Source of the DNA: Paenibacillus sp. 598K
GTDB lineage: Bacteria; Bacillota; Bacilli; Paenibacillales; Paenibacillaceae
Reading direction: 5' to 3'
Assembly: GCF_003851045.1 (NCBI RefSeq)
Contig: NZ_BFBX01000003.1
Span: forward strand, 54,099 to 102,879
Length of the DNA stretch: 48,781 nt
Shown: piece by piece, positions 35,060-45,275 of the stretch
Position numbering within the stretch: position 1 is the first letter of the stretch
Layout of the letters: each line of letters opens with the position of its first letter
Program-made: the position numbers and the translations under genes
Notes under the pieces: generated by a model
Seen by the model: only the letters and a program-made list of their open reading frames with translations
What the model was told of the DNA's origin: nothing
Database searches by the model: none

Positions 35060-36147
35060 GCAGGTATCGCTGGCAGTTGGACTTGCAGTTGTTCTCGCAG
35101 GAGAAGACGGAGAAAGCGACCCCCAAAAAGAAGCAGGAGTCCCGCAAAAAAGGCCAGGTTGCCAAAAGCATGGAAATTCCTGCTGCATTGATCCTGCTGC
35201 TCACCGTACTAAGTTTCGTTATGTTAGGAGGTTATTATAAAGAACGGTTGCTCGGCATGCTTGGCTATGTGCTGGAGCATCAGCTGGTTATGCAAGTGAC
35301 GCCGCAAAATGTGATGCCGCTTTTCTCAAGCCTAATTGTGAATGGATTAATCCTGCTCGCGCCATTGTTCCTGATCGTCATGGTCATTGCTTTGGCAGGC
35401 AATTACGCGCAGATCGGTTTTTTGTTCACTGGCGATCCGCTGAAAATGAAGTTTTCCAAGATTAACCCGATTGAAGGGTTCAAAAAAATTTTCTCGATGC
35501 GATCGGTGGTAGAATTCCTCAAAAGCGTATTGAAGATGACCGTTATTGGCGTACTGGTCTATATTACGATATCGGGCGAGCTGGAAAATATTTTGCGATT
35601 GTCACAGGTGTCGGTAGATGCCATCTTTTCCTTTGCCGCATCGCTGACCTTGTCGCTGGGTCTGAAGATCGGCGGCGTCCTGCTCGGATTGGCCATCCTG
35701 GACTATATCTATCAACGCTATGATTACGAAAAAAACCTTCGCATGTCGAAGCAGGACATCAAGGATGAATACAAAAAAACCGAAGGCAATCCGGTCATTA
35801 AGGGCCGGATTCGCGAAAAGCAACGCCGCATGGCGATGCAGCGGATGATGCAAGAGGTGCCCAAAGCCGATGTCATCATCACCAACCCGACACACTTCGC
35901 GATCGCTCTGAAGTATGACTCGGGCGAGATGGAGGCGCCAGTCGTCATCGCCAAGGGGATGGACTATGTGGCACAGCGCATCAAGGAGGTTGGACGCGAG
36001 CATGGCATTGTGACGATGGAGAACAAGCCGCTGGCCAGAGCGCTCTATGACCGGACCGAGATCGGCGACGTCGTCCCAGCCGACCTGTTCCAGGCGGTAG
36101 CGGAAGTGCTCGCTTATGTATACAAGCTGAAACGCAAAACCAAATAG
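35056..36147 (+). CDS. flhB: Flagellar export switch protein FlhB
   Basis: A 363-residue protein with four membrane helices and a cytoplasmic domain carrying the self-cleaving NPTH motif at residues 277-280. Cleavage between Asn 277 and Pro 278, driven by FliK, changes export from hook to filament substrates. The N-terminal EKTEKATPKKKQESRKKGQ is typical. The last 80 residues match the orphan ylqH product at 694-990. Confidence 0.97.
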   Translation: MSRYRWQLDLQLFSQEKTEKATPKKKQESRKKGQVAKSMEIPAALILLLTVLSFVMLGGYYKERLLGMLGYVLEHQLVMQVTPQNVMPLFSSLIVNGLILLAPLFLIVMVIALAGNYAQIGFLFTGDPLKMKFSKINPIEGFKKIFSMRSVVEFLKSVLKMTVIGVLVYITISGELENILRLSQVSVDAIFSFAASLTLSLGLKIGGVLLGLAILDYIYQRYDYEKNLRMSKQDIKDEYKKTEGNPVIKGRIREKQRRMAMQRMMQEVPKADVIITNPTHFAIALKYDSGEMEAPVVIAKGMDYVAQRIKEVGREHGIVTMENKPLARALYDRTEIGDVVPADLFQAVAEVLAYVYKLKRKTK

Positions 36148-36180
36148 CGATGCCATCGTGAAGGGGAGGAGGAGAAGAGG

Positions 36181-38214
36181 ATGAAGATCAAAGATCTGAC
36201 CATCCTGATCGGCATCATCGGCATCGTCCTGATGATGGTTATCCCGGTCAACGTGCATCTGCTTGATGTGCTGCTCATTATCAACATTTCGGCGGCGCTG
36301 ATGATTTTGCTGATCGCCATGAACACGCAAAGCGCGCTGGAGTTTTCGATCTTTCCGGCGATTTTGTTGATTACAACCTTGTTTCGGCTGGCGCTGACCG
36401 TCTCGACGACGCGCAACATTCTGGCTGAGGCCAATGGCGGCAAAGTGGTCGCAACGTTCGGCAAATTTGTCGCTGGCGGCCAGGTGGCGATCGGCTTCAT
36501 CGTCTTCCTGATCCTCGTCGTCGTCCAGTTCATCGTCATTACCAAAGGCTCGGAGCGTGTCGCCGAGGTGGCGGCGAGGTTTACCCTCGATGCGATGCCG
36601 GGCAAGCAGATGAGTATCGACGCCGACTTGAACGCTGGCCTCATCAATGAGCAGCAAGCGCGCGAGCGGCGTCAGAAGATCGAACGCGAAGCGGATTTCT
36701 ACGGTGCGATGGACGGCGCCTCCAAGTTCGTCAAAGGCGATGCGATCGCCTCGATCATCATTATGTTTATTAACCTGCTCGGCGGGTTTGTAATCGGTAT
36801 GATGATCCATGGCATGGGATTCCAGGAAGCGCTGGAGGAATACTCGATCATGACGATCGGCGACGGTCTCGTCAGCCAGATCCCGGCGCTCCTCATCTCT
36901 ACGGCTGCTGGTCTGATCGTCACTCGCGCCGCCTCCGAAGGCAATCTGGCGTATGATCTGACCAGCCAGGTGATGCGGTATCCGAAGCTGCTCTACATCG
37001 TAGCCGGTACGATCACGCTGCTCGGACTTGCAACTCCGATCGGCCCGGTGGCGACGTTGCCGCTGGCTGGCGTGCTTGTGTTCGCCGGATGGAAGATGTC
37101 CGGCAATCTCAACAAGCGCCAGCAGGAGGAGGAGCTCATGGAGGAGGAGCAGCAGATCGAGGAGGTCCGCAGTCCCGAGAGTGTCATCAGCCTGCTGCAG
37201 GTCGATCCGATCGAGTTCGAGTTCGGGTATGGCCTCATCCCGCTAGCCGATACGCAGCAGGGCGGCGATCTGCTCGACCGGATCATCATGATCCGCAGAC
37301 AGTGCGCGCTGGAGCTCGGCATCGTCGTTCCGGTCATCCGGATCCGCGACAATATCCAGCTCCGGCCCAATGAGTATGTAATCAAGGTGAAGGGCAATAC
37401 CGTCGCCAAGGGCGAACTGCTGCTTGGACATTATCTGGCGATGAGTCCAGGCTTCGACGACGACTCGATCATTGGCATCGAGACCAAGGAACCGGCATTT
37501 GGCTTGCCGGCGCTCTGGATCGACGAGGTGACCAAGGAACGCGCCGAGCTGTCGGGCTATACCGTCGTCGATCCGCCGTCCGTCGTCGCTACCCATCTGA
37601 CGGAAGTGATCAAGAAGCATGCACACGAGCTGCTGGGCCGTCAAGAGACAAAGGCACTTGTGGACAATCTCCGCGAGTCCTATCCGGCGCTCGTCGAGGA
37701 GCTGATCCCGTCGGTGCTGGCGATCGGCGACGTGCAGAAGGTGCTGGTGAAGCTGCTGAAGGAGAAGATCTCGATCCGGGATCTCGTGACGATCTTCGAA
37801 AGTCTCGCCGATCACGGCCATTACACGAAGGACCCGGATATCCTGACGGAATATGCGCGCCAGGCGCTGTCCCGCCAGATTACCAACCAATACTCGGCAT
37901 CTGGCGACACGCTGCGAGTCATCACGGTCGGCCCTTCGCTGGAGAAGAAAATCGCCGAGTCAGTGCAGCAGTCAGAGCAAGGCAGCTATCTCGCGCTCGA
38001 CCCGCTGTCTTCGCAGCAGATCTACTCCAAGCTCAATGAGCAGGTGAGCCGTCAGCTGCAGTCGGGACAGCAGCCGATCGTGCTCGCATCGCCGACGATC
38101 CGAATGTACCTCCGTCAGATCATCGAACGGACGATGCAGGATATCCCGGTGTTGTCTTACAGCGAGCTGGAGCCGAGCGTTGAAGTCCAAAGCGTCGGGG
38201 TGGTGAATCTATGA
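36181..38214 (+). CDS. flhA: Flagellar export protein FlhA
   Basis: A 677-residue protein: about eight membrane helices with the conserved loop RFTLDAMPGKQMSIDADLNAG, then a large cytoplasmic domain that docks chaperone-substrate complexes (RQETKALVDNLRESYPALVEEL). It couples proton flow to export. It starts at ATG after GGGGAGGAGGAG. The stop overlaps the flhF start. Confidence 0.97.
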   Translation: MKIKDLTILIGIIGIVLMMVIPVNVHLLDVLLIINISAALMILLIAMNTQSALEFSIFPAILLITTLFRLALTVSTTRNILAEANGGKVVATFGKFVAGGQVAIGFIVFLILVVVQFIVITKGSERVAEVAARFTLDAMPGKQMSIDADLNAGLINEQQARERRQKIEREADFYGAMDGASKFVKGDAIASIIIMFINLLGGFVIGMMIHGMGFQEALEEYSIMTIGDGLVSQIPALLISTAAGLIVTRAASEGNLAYDLTSQVMRYPKLLYIVAGTITLLGLATPIGPVATLPLAGVLVFAGWKMSGNLNKRQQEEELMEEEQQIEEVRSPESVISLLQVDPIEFEFGYGLIPLADTQQGGDLLDRIIMIRRQCALELGIVVPVIRIRDNIQLRPNEYVIKVKGNTVAKGELLLGHYLAMSPGFDDDSIIGIETKEPAFGLPALWIDEVTKERAELSGYTVVDPPSVVATHLTEVIKKHAHELLGRQETKALVDNLRESYPALVEELIPSVLAIGDVQKVLVKLLKEKISIRDLVTIFESLADHGHYTKDPDILTEYARQALSRQITNQYSASGDTLRVITVGPSLEKKIAESVQQSEQGSYLALDPLSSQQIYSKLNEQVSRQLQSGQQPIVLASPTIRMYLRQIIERTMQDIPVLSYSELEPSVEVQSVGVVNL

Positions 38215-39500
38215 GAGTGAAACGTTATATCGTCAACACTGTGCCCGAAGCGCTCCCGGTTATCCGCAGCGAGCTGGGCAAGGACGCAGTTATCCTCGGC
38301 ACCAAGGAAATCTACGTCGGCGGCTTTATGGGGATGTTCCGCAAGAAGAAGATGGAGGTTATCGCCGCCGTCGAGAGCGAGTCTCCGGCAAATCCGCCGC
38401 CGCGCACAACGGCCAAAGGAACGGCAACCGCCGCCTATACGAGCGGAAAAGCGGCGACAGCCGCCGCGCCTGTCCCGACGATCCGTCCGGAGCCGCCGAT
38501 CAAGCCGGCGCCGGACGAGACGCTCCCGTCTTCTGTCACGCCTCCCGCTGCGGCGATGGAGCCGCTCGAACGGCCAGCGCTATCCAAAGCGTCTGTCGCT
38601 CGACCGTCGATCGCAGATGACGTCGGACAACGTCTATTAATGGAAGAGATCCGCGAGATGAAGCAGATGGTCAGTCAGTGGTCCAAGCAACAGACGACCG
38701 AGCCGCTGTCCGAGCCGCTCCGCCTGCTGCGGCAGCGACTGCAGGATCAGGAGGTGGCAGAGACGTGGATCGACAGGCTAATCGCCGAGGTGCAGGCCGA
38801 TCCGGCCTATGCTGAAGATGCTACGCTCTCGTCTTGCTGGGCAGTCGCTTCGCGGCTGCTGCGCGAATGGCTCATACCGCATGTCGATGCGGGGATCAAT
38901 GAGCAGGTGCGCATTATCCAGTTCGTCGGACCGACCGGCGTCGGCAAGACGACGACCATCGCCAAGCTCGCCGCCGACCAGACGTTGCGCTACAAGCGCA
39001 AAGCCGGGTTCATTACCTCGGACACGTACCGGATCGCCGCTGTCGATCAGCTTCGCACCTATGCCAATATTCTCAATGTGCCGATGGAGGTCGTCTTCTC
39101 CCCGGCCGAGCTGAGCAAGGCGTTCAATCAGCTTACGGATCGCGATCTGATCATGGTCGATACGGCGGGACGCAACTTCCGCAACACGCTGTATGTATCC
39201 GAGGTGAACAGCCTGCTGCAGGCAGGAGAGGATTGTCTGACCTATCTGGTCCTTAGTCTGACCAGCAAGTCGAGGGACATGGCTGCGGTCGCCGAGCAAT
39301 TCGCCACCTTTGGCGTCGAGCGGGTTATCTTTACGAAGCGGGACGAGACGGATACGATCGGGACCATCCTGAATGTCGTGCTGGCGTATAGCTACAAGGT
39401 CGCTTTTATCGCCAACGGCCAGACGGTGCCGGACGATATCGATCCATTCCGACCGGACAACTTTGTTCAACAGCTATTGGGGGAGATTCCCGATGAATGA
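38211..39500 (+). CDS. flhF: Flagellar placement GTPase FlhF
   Basis: A 429-residue SRP-type GTPase. A short N-terminal B domain (VKRYIVNTVPEALPVIRSELG) is followed by a Pro/Ala-rich linker, then the NG domains with G1 [16 protein letters not shown] near residue 240, DTYRIAAVDQLRTYA, and DLIMVDTAGRN. It sets where flagella are built, controlled by FlhG. Start and stop overlap flhA and flhG. Confidence 0.96.
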   Translation: MRVKRYIVNTVPEALPVIRSELGKDAVILGTKEIYVGGFMGMFRKKKMEVIAAVESESPANPPPRTTAKGTATAAYTSGKAATAAAPVPTIRPEPPIKPAPDETLPSSVTPPAAAMEPLERPALSKASVARPSIADDVGQRLLMEEIREMKQMVSQWSKQQTTEPLSEPLRLLRQRLQDQEVAETWIDRLIAEVQADPAYAEDATLSSCWAVASRLLREWLIPHVDAGINEQVRIIQFVGPTGVGKTTTIAKLAADQTLRYKRKAGFITSDTYRIAAVDQLRTYANILNVPMEVVFSPAELSKAFNQLTDRDLIMVDTAGRNFRNTLYVSEVNSLLQAGEDCLTYLVLSLTSKSRDMAAVAEQFATFGVERVIFTKRDETDTIGTILNVVLAYSYKVAFIANGQTVPDDIDPFRPDNFVQQLLGEIPDE

Positions 39501-40374
39501 CCAGGCCCAAACCTTACGCAATATGGTGCTCGTCCAGGAGGATCCGGCTGCGCAGCGGCCGACACGGATCGTCACGGTGACGAGCGGCAAGGGCGGTGTC
39601 GGCAAGTCGAACTTCAGCCTGAACTTTGCGCTGGCGTTGCAGCAGGCGGGCAAACGCGTGCTCGTCTTCGACGCCGACATCGGCATGGCTAACATTGATG
39701 TGCTGATGGGCCGCAGCTCCACCTATAGCCTGTACCACCTGCTGAAACGGGAGAAGACGATCTGGGAAATCGTCCAGGAGGGGCCGCAGGGGTTGCATTA
39801 TATCGCCGGCGGCTCGGGCTTCCGCGATCTGCTGGAGCTCGGATCCGAAGAGCTGGATTACTTCAGCGAGCAGATCGGCAAGCTGCATGGCCATTACGAC
39901 CTGATCCTGTTCGATACGGGGGCCGGGCTCTCCAAGGAAACAGTACGCTTCATCACCTCGGCCCAGGAGACGCTCGTCGTGACTACGCCGGAGCCGACCT
40001 CGATTACCGATGCGTACGCGCTCATCAAGATGGTCCACAGCATGGAGGAGCCGGTCGCGTTCAAGCTCGTCATCAATCGCGCTGCGGATCGCAAGGAGGG
40101 CAAGCATACCGCAGACAAGATCGCGCTGGTCGCCAAGCAGTTTCTGCAGACGGATATTCCGCTGCTCGGGATTATTCCTGACGATAGCCAGGTGCCCAAA
40201 GCGGTCAAACGGCAGGTGCCGTTCTCAATCGCCTTTCCGGACGCCGCCGCCTCCAAGGCGATCCACGATCTGGCGCGTCATTTTGTCCATGGCTCGGCAG
40301 CGAACGTCGACGATTCGTCGCCTGGCGGAGGCGTCAAAGGATTTTTACTTCGTATGTTCAGTCGCAAAACTTGA
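39493..40374 (+). CDS. flhG: Flagellar number regulator FlhG (YlxH), MinD-like ATPase
   Basis: A 293-residue ParA/MinD-type ATPase with deviant Walker A KGGVGKS (residues 33-39), VFDADIGMANIDVLMG and DLILFDTGAGLS. FlhG stimulates FlhF GTPase and helps C-ring assembly. The start is ATG at 39493, after TTGGGGGAG and inside the flhF end. The frame is open further upstream but that part is a shadow of flhF. Confidence 0.95.
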   Translation: MNDQAQTLRNMVLVQEDPAAQRPTRIVTVTSGKGGVGKSNFSLNFALALQQAGKRVLVFDADIGMANIDVLMGRSSTYSLYHLLKREKTIWEIVQEGPQGLHYIAGGSGFRDLLELGSEELDYFSEQIGKLHGHYDLILFDTGAGLSKETVRFITSAQETLVVTTPEPTSITDAYALIKMVHSMEEPVAFKLVINRAADRKEGKHTADKIALVAKQFLQTDIPLLGIIPDDSQVPKAVKRQVPFSIAFPDAAASKAIHDLARHFVHGSAANVDDSSPGGGVKGFLLRMFSRKT

Positions 40375-40403
40375 TCCTTTGAGAAGAATGGAGGGAGCCG
40401 CGA

Positions 40404-41585
40404 ATGACACCACACCGTGTGCTCGTCGTCGATGACTCGCCTTTTATGCGCAAGATTATTACCGATCTGATCGTCCGCAACCGCGACTATGCGGTCGTCG
40501 CCACCGCCAAGACGGGAGCGGAGGCGGTAGAGGCGGCCAGACTGTGGAAGCCGGATATCATCACGATGGATCTCGAAATGCCGGAGATGAACGGGCTCGA
40601 CGCCTTAAGAAGGATTATGGCGATCCAGCCGACGCCGATCATTATGCTCGCGGGCATCAGCGAGGACAACACAACCGAGACGATCAAAGCGCTGCAGCTC
40701 GGCGCCTTTGACTTTATCCGCAAGCCGTCCGGCGATGGAGCGACGAGCATCGAGAAGGTCGCCCAGCAGCTCCAGGACAAGCTGCGAGCAGCGATGTCCG
40801 TCAAGGCCAAGGCGACTCGACTGGCTGCCCCGACCGTGCGTCTGCCAGAGCCGCCGTCTCGTCCCGCACCGCCGCAAGCGAAGCCGGCGCCGCCTCAAGT
40901 TCCGTTTCGTCCGATAACGCCAGTGCCGCCAGCGCCGCCCGAATCGCCATCGCTCGAGAAGCCCGGTCAGGGCGGAGCGAGGAGGCAGACGGACAAGCCA
41001 ACCTACAGCGTGTTCAGTCATGTCGTAGCGATCGGCACCTCGACAGGAGGTCCGCGGGCGCTTCATGAGGTCATCTCTTCGTTGCCCGCAGGGTTCGCCG
41101 CTCCGGTGCTGGTCGTCCAGCATATGCCGCCGCGCTTCACCCGTTCGCTGGCAGATCGTCTCGATTCATTCAGCGAGGTGCTGGTCGTCGAAGCGGAGCA
41201 AGGGATGCGCGTCAGAGGCGGGACCGTCTATATCGCTCCTGGCGGGTATCATATGGAGCTGGCCAAGGACCTGAGCGGCTATTACATACATTTGCATGAA
41301 CAAGCGCCAAGGCACGGACATCGTCCCTCCGTGGATACGATGTTCGAGTCGCTGATCCCCCGCACCGAGTTAAAACGTCATGCCGTATTGATGACGGGCA
41401 TGGGCAGCGACGGCGCAATCGGCATGAAGCAGTTGCTGGAGCACGGCGCTGTATCGGCAGTGGCCGAGGCTGAGGAAACGTGCGTCGTCTACGGGATGCC
41501 GCGATCGGCGATCGAGCGGGGCGCCGTGACGAAGGTATTGCCGCTGACGCAGATTGCCCGGCATCTGGTAGGGCTTGTCGACTGA
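40404..41585 (+). CDS. cheB: Chemotaxis methylesterase/glutaminase CheB
   Basis: A 393-residue protein with an N-terminal receiver domain (phosphorylation at Asp 56 in DIITMDLEMP), a Pro/Ala-rich linker of about 45 residues that is longer than usual, and a C-terminal methylesterase domain with Ser in AIGTSTGGP, His in VQHMPPRFT and Asp in TGMGSDGAIG. It demethylates receptors in adaptation. It starts at ATG after ATGGAGGGAG. Confidence 0.97.
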   Translation: MTPHRVLVVDDSPFMRKIITDLIVRNRDYAVVATAKTGAEAVEAARLWKPDIITMDLEMPEMNGLDALRRIMAIQPTPIIMLAGISEDNTTETIKALQLGAFDFIRKPSGDGATSIEKVAQQLQDKLRAAMSVKAKATRLAAPTVRLPEPPSRPAPPQAKPAPPQVPFRPITPVPPAPPESPSLEKPGQGGARRQTDKPTYSVFSHVVAIGTSTGGPRALHEVISSLPAGFAAPVLVVQHMPPRFTRSLADRLDSFSEVLVVEAEQGMRVRGGTVYIAPGGYHMELAKDLSGYYIHLHEQAPRHGHRPSVDTMFESLIPRTELKRHAVLMTGMGSDGAIGMKQLLEHGAVSAVAEAEETCVVYGMPRSAIERGAVTKVLPLTQIARHLVGLVD

Positions 41586-41641
41586 GCGGCCGCCTGACCG
41601 CTAGTCCGTAGCAAGATCATCCCAACAGGAGGTGTACTGGA

Positions 41642-43681
41642 ATGGATATGAATGCGTATCTGTCGATGTTTATCGACGAGTCCAACGATCATCTGCAGTC
41701 GCTCAACGAGAATTTGCTTCGCCTCGAGAACGAGCCGGAGGACCTTAGCATCGTGCAGGTCATCTTCCGCTCGGCTCATACCCTCAAAGGCATGTCGGCC
41801 ACTATGGGATTTGAGGACCTGGCCTCGCTTACGCATGAGATGGAAAATGTGCTCGACCTGGTGCGCAACAGCAAGCTGAAGATGGATAACTTCATCTTCG
41901 ATACGTTGTTCAAAGGGCTGGACGCGTTGGAATCGATGGTGCAGGACATCGTCGGCGGCGGCACCGGCAAAGCCGACGTAACCGCTATCGTCCAAGCGCT
42001 GCAATCGATCGTCAAGGGCGACTACAGCAAGCCAGCCGAATCTGCGGGAGCTGCCGGCAATACTGCGGCAGGCGGAGGCTCGGGAGGGCTCGACGAGTTC
42101 CAGACGTCGATCATGCAGCAGTCGATGGAGAGCGGCCACAACGTGTACCATATCCAGGTCACAGTCCGCGAGGATTGCGTGCTGAAGGCGGCGCGGGCGT
42201 ATATGGTGTTTGATGTGCTGGAGCGCGGCGGCGAGGTGATCAAGTCGGAGCCTTCCGTCGAGCAGCTGGAGCAGGAGAAGTTCGATCGGGAGTTCATCGT
42301 CTTCTACATCTCCCAGCTCTCGGCAGAGGAGCTGCAGACCCAGATTCAGACCGTCTCGGAGATCGAGAGCGCCTCGGTGACATTGCTCGATGCCGAATCG
42401 CTCTCGCTGCTGGCCAAGCCGTCGCTGCCAGCCTCGCCGCAGCCGCAAGAGATCGAGGCGAGCGCAGAGGCGGTCGGCCAGGTTGCTGCCGCCCGATCGC
42501 AGAGCGCAGCGACGGCTGCGCCGGCAGCGGTTAGCCGGACGATCCGCGTCGATATCGATCGGCTCGATACATTGATGAACCTGTTCAGCGAGCTGCTGAT
42601 CGACCGGGTCCGCCTGGAGCAGCTGGCCGGAGAGATCCGGCGCAACGATCTGATCGAGACGGTGGAGCATATGGCCCGCGTGAGCGGCGACCTGCAGAAC
42701 ATCGTCCTCAAGCTGCGCATGGTGCCGGTCGACTCGGTGTTCAACCGGTTTCCCCGGATGGTTCGCGATCTGGCCAAGTCGCTCGACAAAAAGATCGATC
42801 TCGTCATTGCAGGAGCCGAGACCGAGCTGGATCGTACGGTCATCGACGAGATCGGCGATCCGCTCGTCCATCTCATCCGCAACTCGCTTGATCACGGCAT
42901 CGAGCAAGTCGCGGATCGCACAGCCGCAGGCAAGCCGGAGACAGGGACCGTACATCTGCGCGCGTACCATAGCGGCAACCATGTCTTCATCGAGATCGAG
43001 GATGACGGCAAGGGCATCAACCGCGACACGGTGCTGAAGATTGCTATCAAAAACGGCGTCATCGCGCCGGAGCAGGCAGACAGCATGAGCGACGAGGAAG
43101 TGTATATGCTGCTCTTCGCGGCGGGCTTCAGCACAGCGGACAAAATATCGGACATCTCCGGGCGCGGCGTCGGTCTCGATGTCGTGAAGTCCAAGATCTC
43201 CTCGCTGGGCGGTCATGTGAGCGTCACGTCGACCTTGGGCAAGGGAACACGGTTCTCGATCCAGCTGCCGCTGACGCTGTCGATCATCTCGGCGATGCTG
43301 ATCAAGCTCGGCTCGGAAAAATATGCGGTGCCGCTGTCGTCGATTGTCGAGACCGCGATCATCAAGCGCGAGTCGATCCGCAATATTCACGGCAACCGGA
43401 TGATCGAGTTCCGCGGCGCAATTATCCCGATCTTGTCCTTGAGCCGAATTCTCGAATCGCCGGACTTCTCCGAGGATCAGGAGGAGGAGTCCGAGGTGGT
43501 CATTATTCGCAAAGGCGAGAAATGGGCCGCCGTCATCGTCGACGACTTTATCGGTCAGAGCGAAATTGTGCTCAAATCGCTCGGCAATTACTTGACAGGC
43601 ATCGAGGCTGTCTCCGGCGCCACGATCCTGGGCGACGGTCAAGTCGCACTCATTATCGATCCGAACGCACTTATCAAATAG
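41642..43681 (+). CDS. cheA: Chemotaxis histidine kinase CheA
   Basis: A 679-residue kinase with the phosphotransfer domain and His 46 in SAHTLKGMS, a P2 domain, the dimerisation helices, the ATP domain with HLIRNSLDHGIE and DISGRGVGLDVVKSKI, and a C-terminal CheW-like coupling domain (ISAMLIKLGSEKYAVPL). It phosphorylates CheY and CheB. It starts at ATG after AGGAGGTG. Confidence 0.97.
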   Translation: MDMNAYLSMFIDESNDHLQSLNENLLRLENEPEDLSIVQVIFRSAHTLKGMSATMGFEDLASLTHEMENVLDLVRNSKLKMDNFIFDTLFKGLDALESMVQDIVGGGTGKADVTAIVQALQSIVKGDYSKPAESAGAAGNTAAGGGSGGLDEFQTSIMQQSMESGHNVYHIQVTVREDCVLKAARAYMVFDVLERGGEVIKSEPSVEQLEQEKFDREFIVFYISQLSAEELQTQIQTVSEIESASVTLLDAESLSLLAKPSLPASPQPQEIEASAEAVGQVAAARSQSAATAAPAAVSRTIRVDIDRLDTLMNLFSELLIDRVRLEQLAGEIRRNDLIETVEHMARVSGDLQNIVLKLRMVPVDSVFNRFPRMVRDLAKSLDKKIDLVIAGAETELDRTVIDEIGDPLVHLIRNSLDHGIEQVADRTAAGKPETGTVHLRAYHSGNHVFIEIEDDGKGINRDTVLKIAIKNGVIAPEQADSMSDEEVYMLLFAAGFSTADKISDISGRGVGLDVVKSKISSLGGHVSVTSTLGKGTRFSIQLPLTLSIISAMLIKLGSEKYAVPLSSIVETAIIKRESIRNIHGNRMIEFRGAIIPILSLSRILESPDFSEDQEEESEVVIIRKGEKWAAVIVDDFIGQSEIVLKSLGNYLTGIEAVSGATILGDGQVALIIDPNALIK

Positions 43682-43693
43682 GAGGCTATGCAC

Positions 43694-44155
43694 ATGGGCG
43701 AGGAATTGAAGGTCATCGTTTTTGCACTGGCGACCGAGGAATACGGCATCGAGGTGGATAAAGTCCGGACGATCGAGCGGATGATGCCGATTACGCGTGT
43801 TCCCAAAACGGTTGATTTCATCAAGGGCGTCATCAATCTGAGAGGCGTGGTCATTCCGGTCATCGATCTGCGCGGCCGCTTCGGACTGGGCGAGACCGAG
43901 CCAACCGAAAATTCGCGGATCATCATCGTCGCTGTCAATGATCTGGAGGTTGGCTTTATCGTCGATGCGGCCAACGATGTCATCGACATCGACTCGGATG
44001 CGATCGATACGCCGCCTGAGGTCGTCGGCGGCATCAAGGCCAAGTATCTCCGAGGCGTTGCCAAGCTCGGCGACGGTCGTCTGCTGGTCATGCTCAATCT
44101 GTCCGAGGTGCTGAACAAGAGCGAGATCATTCGTCTCGAGCATCTTGAGGAATAG
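43694..44155 (+). CDS. cheW: Chemotaxis coupling protein CheW
   Basis: A 153-residue SH3-like adaptor linking receptors to CheA. It has VIVFALATEEYGIEVDKV, ITRVPKTVDFIKGVINLRG and VIPVIDLRGRFGL. The start is ATG at 43694, eight bases after AGGAGG, which itself overlaps the cheA stop; the ATG at 43688 is too close to that site. Confidence 0.96.
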   Translation: MGEELKVIVFALATEEYGIEVDKVRTIERMMPITRVPKTVDFIKGVINLRGVVIPVIDLRGRFGLGETEPTENSRIIIVAVNDLEVGFIVDAANDVIDIDSDAIDTPPEVVGGIKAKYLRGVAKLGDGRLLVMLNLSEVLNKSEIIRLEHLEE

Positions 44156-44158
44156 GCC

Positions 44159-44779
44159 GTGAATCTCTTCCATAAGCTTCATGACTTCAAGTTGGATGTG
44201 CTCAAGGAAGTAGGCAATATCGGCGCAGGCAATGCCGCCACCGCGCTGTCCCGGCTGCTCGACAGGCCGATCGATATGTCGGTGCCGCGTGTCAGTCTGA
44301 TCCAGTTTGACGAGATCGCCGAGCGGGTCGGCGGATCGGAGCAGGTCGTTGTCGCCGTGTTTTTGCGAGTGGAGGGCGAGGCGCCGGGCAATCTGTTTTT
44401 CATCATCGAGCAAAAGTCGGCCAAGGCGATGCTGAATACGCTGCTCTCCATTCAGGTGGAGAGCGAGGACGAGTACACGGAGATGGAATATTCGGCGCTC
44501 TCGGAGATCGGCAATATATTGGCGGGCTCCTACTTGTCATCGCTAGCTGATTTTACCAAGCTCACGATGATGCCGACCGTGCCTTCGATCGCCGTCGACA
44601 TGGCTGGCGCCATCCTCAGCTTCGGATTGCTGCAGTATGGACAGATGGGCGATAGCGCGCTGCTTATCGATACGGCATTTCTGGAAGGCGGAGAAGCGAT
44701 GGAGGGTCATTTTTTCCTCATCCCCGATCCCGAATCGTTCGAGAAAATCTTCCAGTCACTGGGCGTGCCGAACGAATGA
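44159..44779 (+). CDS. cheC: CheY-P phosphatase CheC
   Basis: A 206-residue protein with two phosphatase motifs (EVGNIGAGNAATALS and EIGNILAGSYLSSL). CheC removes phosphate from CheY-P and is stimulated by CheD. It starts at GTG 44159 after GAGGAATAGG. Its stop overlaps cheD by ATGA, in keeping with the CheC-CheD complex. Confidence 0.96.
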   Translation: MNLFHKLHDFKLDVLKEVGNIGAGNAATALSRLLDRPIDMSVPRVSLIQFDEIAERVGGSEQVVVAVFLRVEGEAPGNLFFIIEQKSAKAMLNTLLSIQVESEDEYTEMEYSALSEIGNILAGSYLSSLADFTKLTMMPTVPSIAVDMAGAILSFGLLQYGQMGDSALLIDTAFLEGGEAMEGHFFLIPDPESFEKIFQSLGVPNE

Positions 44780-45273
44780 CGATCGAACAAAAATTGATCA
44801 AGGTAGGGATGGCCGATCTGGGAACGGCAGTAGAGGGAGAGGTCATCCGTACGACCGGACTCGGCTCCTGCGTCGGCCTGACCTTGTATGACCCGAGGAC
44901 CCGTCTGGCCGGTCTTGCCCACATCATGCTGCCGACGTCCTCGATTGCCCGCGAGTCCACGGTCAATATCGCTAAATATGCAGACACCGCTGTTCCCGAG
45001 CTGATCCGAAGATTGGTCTATGCGGGAGCTGCTGCGGATCGTCTGGTTGCCAAGATGGCTGGCGGGGCGCAGATGTTTGCCTTCACCGGCCAATCCGAGA
45101 CGATGCGGATCGGACCTCGCAACGTAGAGTCCTGCAAGCTTGCTTTGTTGTCCTATGCCATCCCGATCATCGGCGAGGACACAGGCGGCAATTACGGCCG
45201 CACGATCGAGCTCGACTGCAGGAGCGGCGTCCTGTCGATTCGCAGCGTTCAATACGGCTCAAAGGAGTTGTGA
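44776..45273 (+). CDS. cheD: Chemoreceptor glutamine deamidase CheD
   Basis: A 165-residue protein. The catalytic Cys is in TTGLGSCVGLTLYDP and the catalytic His follows in LAGLAHIMLP. It deamidates receptors and binds CheC. The start overlaps the cheC stop, and the stop overlaps the frame of the next small gene. Confidence 0.96.
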   Translation: MTIEQKLIKVGMADLGTAVEGEVIRTTGLGSCVGLTLYDPRTRLAGLAHIMLPTSSIARESTVNIAKYADTAVPELIRRLVYAGAAADRLVAKMAGGAQMFAFTGQSETMRIGPRNVESCKLALLSYAIPIIGEDTGGNYGRTIELDCRSGVLSIRSVQYGSKEL

Positions 45274-45275
45274 AT